Below, piece after piece: positions 1-9,600 of a stretch of DNA of 64,000 nt (within the stretch, counting starts at the first letter, position 1; every line of letters starts with the position of its first letter). The stretch is from NCBI GenBank assembly GCA_916048095.2, contig OU696595.1, positions 1,995,295-2,059,294 of the forward strand, in the 5' to 3' direction. The notes under the pieces are model-generated. The model was not told the DNA's origin. It saw only the letters and a list, made by a program, of their open reading frames with translations, and did not search any database. The position numbers and the translations under genes are program-made. This DNA comes from Sacculina carcini (Eukaryota; Arthropoda; Thecostraca; Sacculinidae).

Positions 1-2
1 AG

Positions 3-230
3 GATCCCGAGTTGTGGTTATATCGTGACGGAGAGCTTAAAGATAAATCCAGCGCACGAACATCAAAAGATATTGTTGCATGGCTCGACCAGCACAACCC
101 TCCCAGCGCGTGGAGCGGGTTCAAGAAACTGCAATGGCTCAATGGTGATTTTTGGCTTGGTTTGGCTTGTGTTGTGCTTATTTCAGTACTTATTGCACTT
201 TGTGCGTACGGAATTACTTATCGCGTATAA
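3..230 (+). CDS. Last exon of a single-pass membrane protein, possibly thioredoxin-fold
   Basis: An open frame enters from the left edge and stops at 228-230. It begins DPELWLYRDGELKDK and continues to KDIVAWLDQ. This resembles the last strand and helix of a thioredoxin/PDI-type domain (compare the KFFRSGK...DIVTWLKK end of the PDI exon at 7802). About 20 residues later comes one hydrophobic segment (WLGLACVVLISVLIALCAYG) and a short tail ITYRV. A TMX-like membrane oxidoreductase is therefore possible, but the catalytic part lies outside the window. The window opens with AG, so the exon could begin exactly at position 3. The thioredoxin assignment is an inference from a short stretch. Confidence 0.45.
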   Translation, partial: DPELWLYRDGELKDKSSARTSKDIVAWLDQHNPPSAWSGFKKLQWLNGDFWLGLACVVLISVLIALCAYGITYRV

Positions 231-397
231 TTTAATTTATACTTATCGCGTATAATATTGGACAATCAAGTATCTTGTAATACCGGCTCACAACTGGGTC
301 AATTTATAATCATTGATCACGTGACTTCGTGATATGAGCACTGCTCAGTAAGAAGTCTCTAACTGCCATTCTTATTGAGCTGTTTCAATGAAGGTAT

Positions 398-431
<34 letters not shown>

Positions 432-567
432 TCTAATTGAATCATGTTTTTCAGAGCTTACATCAGAACTTGTATCTACCGCTATTGAGAATGTTGGCTG
501 TCCGAGCGAATATATTTGGATATCAGTGTGTGTTGTGTGAAATTTCGGCCCGACAAGGTTCATTGTA
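231..567. other. Non-coding stretch with a GT microsatellite
   Basis: It contains a direct repeat of ACTTATCGCGTATAAT (about 216-231 and 241-256) just after the stop codon and a pure GT run at about 401-430. A CAG followed by an open stretch at 455-528 is discussed as a possible exon in the findings. No other gene is seen. Confidence 0.5.
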
Positions 568-854
568 CAGTCGGAACCGCTTAATGTCATACTTCGGTTA
601 ATATCATACCATTGTCAGGTCCCAAACTTCGGCCCTATGTTTTATACAGGGACAGAGACCCCTTAATATCATTCCGGTGAATGTCATAGTCCGGTTAATG
701 CCATACATTTTGTGATCCCGTGTGAGATTTGTCTATACAAATGACATCGGTTATTATCCTACCCTTGTGGTCAGCCAGTCCATGTTTTGTATGTGTTTGT
801 CCATTCAGTCAAAAACATATTCAATATTTGCTCGTAGTGATTGTGGCAGCAGTG

Positions 855-2400
855 ATGGGAAAGCGTACTGAGTTCACGCTGCAGGATAAGTTGCAAACCT
901 TGGACCAGCTCAAGGCTGGCAAGAAACAAACGATCATTGTAAAGGACCTCGGCTGTAATCAGGCAACAATCTCAAAAATCAGGAAAAAAGAGAAAAAACA
1001 TTTGAGACATTGCGGTGACCAGCAGCAATCTGAGTCGGAAGCGCAAGAGATCGAGCAATATTGCAGAGGTGGATGAGGCGGTGCTCATGTGGTTCCACCA
1101 GATGTGCGCCGAAAATGTACCCGTGAATGGGCATCTTATGATGGAAAAGGCCAAGAAGTTGGCGGTTGATATGAATCTGGAATTTGAACTGTCAATTGGC
1201 TGGCTCGGCTGGCTGAAGTTGCGGGAAAACATCAGATTTGTGAAGGCGCAAGGGGAGAAAGCGGCGGCTGATGTGATGGGGGCAAAATAATGGATGACAA
1301 ACATGCTGCCCAAGGAGCTGGACGGCTTTACGCCCAGGGATATATTCAATGCAGAAGAGACGGCACTGTTCTATAGAGCGACGTTATCAGGCACTCTTGC
1401 AGTAAGCGGCAGCAAGCCGACACAGGGAAAGGTGTCCAAGGACCGGTTGACGGTGCTTATGGTAACAAACAGCAATGGAAGCGGAAAGCAGGCTTATGTC
1501 GTTGACAAGCACCGAAATCCCCGATGCTCCAAAATACTGGAGAGAACTCCCCTATCGTACTTTTCCAGTGTGAACGCCTGCATGACGGCAAAGATATGGA
1601 AACAGATTTTGAAGGACTTTGACCGGAAAATAGGCAATAAGAAGCGCGTGGTCGCGTTTTTTGTCGCCAATGATAACGGCTGGACTCGGAAGAGGAGCTT
1701 AGCGTCGTGGAAGTGGTCTTCTTGCTGCCGAACACTACCTTATTTATCCGGCCACTGGACCAGGGCGTGATTGGCGCGCTGAAGGCGCACTACCGCACGC
1801 AGTTTGCCCGGAAAATGCTGGTGGCGATCGAATCAAGACAGTCTGTGGAAGAATACGCCAATCCACATTGTGCGGGCAATGCACATGCTGAATCACGTGC
1901 TTTTCTTGGTGAAGCCCAGAAGAGTGGAGAACTGCTATCCTTGGAAAAGAACATCATCAACACTGATGTTCTGTGTTAGAACAATGAACATCAGTGTTCT
2001 AACACAGAACACTGATGTCACATCGACAGGACTCAATCGATGTGTCCATATATCCCAAGGTGGGATATACGCAAACAGATGCGGTGACGACAATGATGAC
2101 GATGAGCCGGACTTCGCGAAAACGGCGTGAAGAGTTGGTAGCATTGGATGCATAAATTGAGTGCTACGGCGAGCTGAGTGATGCTGAGGTTGTCAGCGCA
2201 ATGAGGGCAAAGGAGACGATGACGGGGCGGCTGATGATGCCAGTGGGACTGACGTGTCCACCCTCCACCGCGAAGGAAGTTATGCGGCGATGGGTGTCAT
2301 TCACAACTACTTGGAGAACGATAATGCGGATTTTTGGCACTGGTCGTTCAGCAACATTGAGGGAAAAATAGACAAAAATTTGATGAGCAAACGTAAATAA
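855..2400 (+). pseudogene. Tigger-like transposase remnant
   Basis: ATG at 855 starts a psq/CENP-B-type helix-turn-helix (MGKRTEFTLQDKLQTLDQL, then a DLGCNQATISKIRKK recognition helix). A second CENP-B HTH follows (1060-1290, AVLMWFHQMCAENVPVNG), and then a DDE_1 catalytic domain (FTPRDIFNAEETALFYR; LPNTTLFIRPLDQGVIGALK). The reading frame is broken by a shift near 1010, a TAA at 1288-1290, a shift near 1690-1710 and further breaks after about 1970. The first catalytic acidic residue, normally D in the NADET motif, reads E (1354-1356), and the second acidic site is also degraded. A C-terminal acidic tract and a terminal piece ending LMSKRK are still visible. The copy is inactive. Confidence 0.85.
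1968..2010. repeat. Perfect 16-bp inverted repeat
   Basis: GTTCTGTGTTAGAACA at 1968-1983 is the exact reverse complement of 1995-2010, separated by 11 nt. It lies in the decayed transposase and can form a strong hairpin. Confidence 0.8.
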
Positions 2401-2827
2401 ACTTAATCACGATTTTTCTCATGAAACAATGACTTGTTTACAGTGCATTATTTTCACATTTTTGATGTTTGAAAAAATAAACCGACTTATGAATGTGGTT
2501 GAATATATTGAAGTAAAGATGAACACAAATGCACAATGTAAACACGGACTCCACTGAGCTAGCAACACAAACACTACATAGTTAAAATACAATATGCGTA
2601 TCACAACTATCAATAACGTGGCACACACTTCTCTCCTCACGCCGAGATTCAACATCGCACTGTCTCCCATCAACACGACACTTGATAAACAAATCATCAC
2701 GAACAAACGAACATCGCTGCCACCTGATCGCATACCTCGTCAGCACCTTGCAACGAGTGCATTGTGCAAACATACACCCGCACACAAACATACATACACA
2801 ATGCGGTACACTACGCCAGCAAATGCA

Positions 2828-2905
2828 AGCACACACACACATGCACACAAACACACATGCACACACACACACACATGCACACACACATGCACACACATGC
2901 ACATA
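2828..2905. repeat. CACACATG-type microsatellite
   Basis: Tandem CA repeats punctuated by ATG, in the region between the transposase remnant and the PDI promoter. Confidence 0.9.
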
Positions 2906-3255
2906 ACGAAAACCTCCTACAAAAACAACAACAACATTACTAAAAACTAAAACAATATGACAAGATAATATAACAAAACCACAATAAACATAAGTATGGA
3001 GGTGAAAAAGGGTAAAAAGGTAGAGTTCGGTTAATGTCATCCTTTTGCAGGTCCTGATGCTAGTTTATGCCTCAGGCAATTAGTGTAGATGTTATTTTTA
3101 CACACAGCGGAATTGGTCACGCCTAGAGCATGTTTACATGGTTCTAGTCCACCTAACTTGATTCGGTGTTCTCGGGTTAACTGAATGTAAATGTATCTTG
3201 TGGACTCGGGAGTGGGGTCAACAACACCGACGTGTCATCACTGACAATAAACAAA

Positions 3256-3263
3256 TGACGTGT
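3256..3263 (+). promoter_or_regulatory. UPRE-like motif upstream of the PDI gene
   Basis: TGACGTGT fits the TGACGTGG/A core bound by ATF6/XBP1. A second related site in opposite sense (GACGTGTCATC) lies about 30 bp upstream. They are 280-320 bp before the PDI start codon. The assignment rests on motif match only. Confidence 0.35.
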
Positions 3264-3389
3264 GGCTTCAATTGAATAATGTAATGAGTCAAGACATATA
3301 ACTTCGTGCTAAAATAATATTAAAATTTGGAATATGAATACATTTTTATTTGATTGAAAATGGTTGTATTTTCAGTGAAACTCTGACAA

Positions 3390-3401
3390 TGCGCATGCGC
3401 A
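3390..3401. promoter_or_regulatory. NRF1-type site
   Basis: TGCGCATGCGCA is a perfect palindromic match to the animal NRF1 consensus and lies 145 bp before the PDI ATG. Such sites are common in TATA-less animal promoters. Confidence 0.6.
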
Positions 3402-3408
3402 AAATGGA

Positions 3409-3427
3409 CCAATGAAATGTCAACACG
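3409..3427 (+). promoter_or_regulatory. ERSE-like element (CCAAT-N9-ACACG)
   Basis: CCAAT at 3409-3413 is followed after exactly 9 nt by ACACG. The ER stress response element is CCAAT-N9-CCACG, so there is one mismatch. Position (about 120 bp before the ATG) and target gene (PDI) fit control by NF-Y plus ATF6. A CCACG occurs 13 bp further on, in GCCACGTTC. Confidence 0.5.
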
Positions 3428-3545
3428 AACGGCGAGAATGCCACGTTCATACCCGGCTTCGTCATAATTGTCGTCGAAAAGCGCCTTCGAACATTTTCAT
3501 TTGTGTTTTTGGTTTGTGTCGTTGTTGTTCTGCTTGCTTCCAAAT

Positions 3546-3684
3546 ATGAAGTGGATAATTCTTGCGCTTTCATTAATTGCTTCCTGTTATGCCTCGATAG
3601 AAGAAGATGAGGGCGTTTTGGTATTGACAAATGAAAATTTCGATAAAGCGATCGAGGAAAATGCTGATATTCTGGTGGAATTCT
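3546..3684 (+). CDS. P4HB: PDI exon 1 (signal peptide, start of a domain)
   Basis: ATG 3546-3548 starts a hydrophobic signal peptide followed by [20 protein letters not shown] and ILVEF. The donor is T|GTGAGT, phase 1, and the split codon with exon 2 gives the Y of FYAPWCGH. Confidence 0.95.
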
Positions 3685-6600
3685 GTGAGTTATTTTTGCT
3701 TTTTCTTCACCATCATTATGTCTTATGATTGTTAAAGCTTCGTATCTTCATGCTTTCATGTATTTTCGCTACATATTTGCTTTTTACTCACATGTGTCGC
3801 TTTATTCTGATATCTTGCACTCTTCCCATGCTACATCTTCCCACTCCCACTCTTCCCACTTATCTTGCACTCTTCTTTTGCACTCTTCCCATGCTACTGG
3901 ATTTGCCTGTAATTAATTTATAATCTTTATATCCTATTCGTCCGTTTCTTGATCGTCCTTCTGCTATTAAACGGATTATTTCTGTAATATTTTCCTGTAT
4001 TGATTATATTTGTTCACTCTATTTTCACGTTCCCCGTTATTCCCTTCGCAGTCTTCAGCGTGTTATCAACTCTTCTTGTTGTTTTGTCCTGTCTCCTACT
4101 CATTATCGCCATACTTCTGAATTTTTGTTTCAATTTCGTTGGCTTCCTATCATTCCCCGCATTCATTTTGGCCTGTGTTGTGTTATTTTCAAACTCATTC
4201 ATGACCCTTCTCAGCCTATCTTTCTCGCCTTCTGTCTGAATCTGTTGCTTCTTCTCGAAATTCACTTGTGTGTTTTAGAGCTTTGAATGAGTCTACCTGG
4301 TCTTCTAAATCGTTTTCATTTTTTGCTCCGCGTCTGTTTAATCCTCTTCCCTCTAACATTGTTCAATCTTCCTCCCTCTATTCGTTCAGGTCCACTTTGT
4401 TTAAATATTTGTTTGATCAATCGTTTGACCCTGTCCCTCACTCTCTTACTCCATATACTGTTCTGTGTGATCTGTTTTTAGTTATTTGCGATATATTTTT
4501 TATTTCTGTTTTGTGTGCCTCATCTGGTTTTGCTGTTGCTGTACTGTGTATTGTTTGAGTGTTGTGTGTGTATAAGTGTTTGTTATATGTGCCTTTTTTG
4601 CTGTTCAATGTTATTTTTGCGCGCATGTGTATTTATATGCGCTAAAGGAAATATATTAATTGAATGCTTTTGAGGTTTCCATGCCTTCATCCTCTATTTA
4701 GTCAGCCGTCTTATCTTTCTGGTCTCCTCACTTTCAATCAATCAATCATTTATTTGTATAGTGCCCATGGAAGAACACAAGCGCGACAAACTACAATGAA
4801 CATAGGAAAAGAATAAGATTAAACATGAAAACACCACACACACACACACAAACAAAAGAACATGCGGACAACTATAAGAACCAACAACGATAGGAAGATA
4901 CTATGAAAGAAGCCACAAACTACAAAGCTATATTCACAGTACAATGCAAAAAAGGAAAAAGAGCGACACGGACAACAGGACAGGAGCAGAAGAGATCAAA
5001 GAGACGCGAATGGAGTTAGAGAGTGGGTAATTGGATCAAATGGTAATTCAAAAATATAAAATCTAAATAAAAATCTACGCAAAGAAGAGGCAAACGAACG
5101 ATAAGTAAGCGAAGAGGTTATGTGAGAGCGGAGATAACTGTAAAGACGGGACCGCAGAAGGAAAAATATTTGGAGGACCAAGGTGATTCATTGAGGGCAC
5201 CGGGACAGGATAAAGGAACGGCATGTCGCTAAGAGGGATTTTCAGCGGGCGAAAGCAGCTCAGAAAATAAACAGGTTGACAAGGATCATACAATAACTTG
5301 TAGATTAAGCAACATACTGAACATATTGAATTCAATTCTAGAAATAATAAGGAGCAAACGAAATTCGAAGAGAAATGGATAAGTATGGCGGTAGAAGGAA
5401 GGATATAAAACAAAACAACAGTATTGGTTGATAACACGCTCAAGAAGTTTTAAGGATGATTCAGGACAGTTGAGGTAGAGTGAGCTGCAGTAATCCAGTT
5501 TTGAGAATATTAGAGTATGAACAAGCTTGACAGGGGAGGATCGATCTAGGCAGGGACGAATAGGATAGACAGAACGGAGAATAAGGCGGCAGGTGCGAGA
5601 AGTGTTATCAATATTCGTTGAGAAAGAAGGGGAGGAATATATAATGATGCCAAGATTTTTAACAGTGACAGAGAGGGAGAGAGGCGGAGATAGACGAGGA
5701 GAATGAAGAACGAGAAATTCAGACTTAGAAGAATTCAGAAGAAGGCGACGGCAGGACGACTAGGAAGTAATATCAGATAGTAAATCAGAAAGGAGATTAG
5801 GGTGTGAAAAAGGACAAGGAATAAAGAATTGAATATCATCAGCATAAATGTGGAAAGGGACAAACCAGCGACGATTGAAAGATTAGAGATAAGATAAAGA
5901 TGAAGAGAATAGAAAGATAAAGATTGAAAAGTAGGGGAGCGAGGATAGACCCTTGAGGAACGCCAGAGGTAAGTGGGAAGAAATCAGAAACAGAGGAATT
6001 GAATTGAACACAGTAGGACCGATTGTGTAAGTAGGAGCGGAGTAGCGATAGAGCAGAACCACACACACCTATATGGGAAAGGTCAGAAATAAGGATTTCA
6101 TGATCAACAAGGTCAAATGCAGAGCTCATATCGAGAGGGACTAGGAGAACAGATTTACGGAAAAAGAAAGAAGATGGGATGCCTTGAGTAACGGAGATGA
6201 GGACTCGGTGGAGTAAGAAGGACGAAAACCAGATTGGTGGATGTCGAGGACGTTGTAGATGTAAGGAGACAAATGAGAAAAGATCGCTGACTCGAGTAGC
6301 TTAGAATACAAACTAATGAGGAATATAGGACGATAATTAACACATAAATAAGGGTCAAGAGGAGGTTTTTTGAGGATAGGACGAACATAAGCATGTTTAT
6401 CAGCAAGGAAAAGACCATGTAAAAAGAAGAGTTTAGAAAGTAAGGAGCAGGGAATCAGTAGGAGAGATAACACTGAAGTTAATTGGATCAGGAGAGGGAC
6501 TTACGTGAGAAAAGCAAAGAAAAGATGCCGGAGAGGTCAAGTTGATAAAAGGAAGAGAAATGGTGATGAGAAGTGGTATGCGAGATGGGAGTGGATGTAG

Positions 6601-9600
6601 CAGGAATTTTATATTGAGCGCACTGAATTTCATTCGTGAAGAAGGAGGAAAGCTCATCAGCGGACATAGTGGAATAGTGGTAGAGGGAGAACGGAGCCCG
6701 GAAAGATAGTTAAGTAAGTTCCAAAGGGCTCTAGGAGAACGGGAAAGAGACGCAAGACGAGATGAATAGTAGGATTGTTTGGCAGACATGACAAAGAAGA
6801 AATGTACAAGCAGCGAGAGGAGCAAAAGGCAGACCAGTCAGACGGAAGCTGAGTGCGCTTCCACGTGCGCTCAGCAGCTCTTGAGACGCTTGAGAAGCTT
6901 GAGACGCTTGCGGCGCTTGAGAAGATCAAGATGATAATTGGACCAAGGAGGAGTACGACGACAAGAAGGACAGGGGATCCACATCCTCCTGTCTGCCCCG
7001 GGCTTTGAACGAGTCATCTTGGTCTTTTAAGTCTTTCTTTCATTGCTCCCCGACTGTTGAATTTGCTTCCACGTTCTGTTCTATCCGTCACTTTCTATTT
7101 CTCATTTCTCTCGTCTCTTTATGTATATTTATTCTAGATATAATTTGATTTCTCTCATGCTCTACTCCGTATGTTTCTGTCTGATTTCTTGCTCCTATAC
7201 TGGCCCTATCACCCTTCCTCCTAGTTGCTAATTCTTCCAATTGCGTGTATGTGTGAATGTGTAGTTCTATGCATATTCACATATTTGTTCACGAGTGTTT
7301 TTTTACTTGTATATGTTTGTGTCCATGTGTGCATCTATTTATATATTTTCACTCATTCACACTTGTTATCGGTTGTTATATGTGTTTCATTTTCGTTTCT
7401 GGCTTTTTGTACGCTTTATCACGCGCCAGTGTCTTAACAGGCGCGTGATACCAAATACACATTGAGTGATTGATTGATATAGTCTCTTTTAAACAAGAGT
7501 CTATTGTTAAATGTGCTCACCGTGCCATACTGTACAGTCAGGTAATACGTTTGTCAGGTAATGTGTACGTTTATGATTTTTGGCTGCTGTTGGAAACTAT
7601 GCACTCCAGTTTTTTCTCTGAAAAATGTTTCATCTTTTTCCTCTTATCCTTTCAGTGTTGTGTACGATACTCTAGCACCGTTGATACCGCGCAGCACAAC
7701 AACTCTTTTGAACTAAAATCACTTACTAGTCAAGTCAACTGTTTTTAGCAGATTAATATGATTTTTTAAATCTTGTTCTACTATGTGTGTGTGTGTGTCA
7801 GACGCGCCGTGGTGTGGTCATTGCAAAGCGCTGACTCCCGAGTATGTGAAGGCGGCCGCAGCACTGAAACAAGAAGAATCCAGCATCCGTCTGGCCAAAG
7901 TGGATGCCACCGCGGAAACTCAACTGGGCGAGAGGTTCGAGGTTCGAGGCTACCCTACTCTCAAATTTTTCCGCTCCGGTAAACCGCAGGATTACACTGG
8001 CGGCAGACAGAGCGGGGATATTGTCACGTGGCTCAAGAAGAAAACAGGTCATCTTTCTCCCTCTCTCTCTCTCTCACATACACCCACACACTGACACACA
8101 CGCACACATACATACAAATATGTGTGTGTTTGCATTTTTGTACGTTTATATACATTGAATATGAATGTATTGGTTTACACGTTGAAATGTGTGTGTGTGT
8201 GTGTTTGTATATGCATATATCTGTGTATGTATGTGCGGATGTGTTTATGGATATTTTTTGGTATTTGTATGTATATAAAGTTGGTGTAGCCAGGCAGAAT
8301 ATTATCTTGCAAACAAACGAGATGAATGTTGATTGCATTCATTCATTCATTGGCGTTGCTTTGATTCTTCTTGCCAGTTGTGTGTGTGTGTGTGTTTGTA
8401 TGTTTGTATGTTTGTGTGTATGTCGTGCGTAACAGGTCCGCCAGCAGTGCAGTTGTCCGACATGGCGGCGCTGGACAAATTACTGCTCTCCCACCAGGTG
8501 CTACTGGTCGGCTGTTTCAACGATGACACCGCAGCACGTGCGTTTCTCGACTACGCCGCCTCTACCGACGATTCTGGCCAGGTGTTCGGCGTGGCGGCCG
8601 ACTCCACTGGTATTTGTGACAAACACGGCGCCGCCAGCGGAGACGTGCTCATGCTGACACCCAACTATGACGAGACTCAGCACGTGCTCACTGCGGCACA
8701 ACTGGCGGCCGACGCTGACAAGGCCGGCGAGACGCTGAAGAACTTTGTCGGCATGTACTCGCTGCCGTCGGTGGTCGAGTTCAACCAGGAAACAGCACAG
8801 AAAATATTCGGCGGCGAAATCAAGAGTCATCTGCTGCTGTTTGTCAGCAAGAAAGCCGACAATTATGAAGAACTGATGAAATCACCGCTCAGTGTGGCCA
8901 AACAACAACGAGGAAAAGTGGGTCTCTCTCTCACATCCTCTATCTATTTCTCAAATCCTCTATCTATCTCACACATCCTCTATCTATCTCTCACATCCTC
9001 TATCTATCTCTCTCACATCCTCTATATATCTCTCTCACATCCTCTATCTATCTCTCACATCCTCTATCTATCTCTCACATCCTCTATCTATCTCTCACAC
9101 CCTCTATCTATTTCTCTCACCCTCTATCTATCTCTCACACCCTCTATCTATTTCTCACATCCTCTATCTATCTATCTGTATATCTCCATATTTATTTATT
9201 TCCTTTTTCTATGCTGGTCTCACATCCTCTCTCTTCCTCACTTGTTTGTGTGCGTTTTTCTCCCGTTCTCTCGTTCTTCCGTGCGTGTGTGTGCCAATCT
9301 TCCTTTGTGTCTTTGTATAAACATGTTTATTTATGTATATGTGTTAATCTATGTATTTGTGTATGTATGTGTGTGTGTGCGTATTTGTTTTGTTTGCATA
9401 TATGTGTATGTGTGTTAATATATGTATTTTTGTATGTGTGTGTGTGTATTTGTTTTGTTTGCATATGTGTGTGCATGTGTGTGTTGATGTATCTGTATGT
9501 GCCTATCTCATTTGATCGACTGGTCTCATTGGACATTTTGTCTTTCTCATAGTGCATTTCTCTCATATTTCTCATATTTCTCATGTTGGTTTGTGTTTGT

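Larger units (their letters stand above)
568..3060 (+). mobile_element. Tigger/pogo-type DNA transposon, decayed
   Basis: The left end starts CAGTCGGAACCG directly after a TA dinucleotide (566-567), as expected for the Tc1/mariner superfamily. It contains subterminal repeats of CGGTTAATGTCAT type (about 580, 595, 675, 690). The interior encodes a CENP-B-like/DDE_1 transposase remnant. A stretch like the left end recurs at 3023-3057 (TTCGGTTAATGTCATCC), but in direct orientation, so the true right end is unresolved and the stated end is approximate. Confidence 0.75.

Noticed and set aside
5839-6129. Host gene with the [11 protein letters not shown] motif
   Set aside because: Typical LINE RT motif A within a decayed minus-strand LINE.
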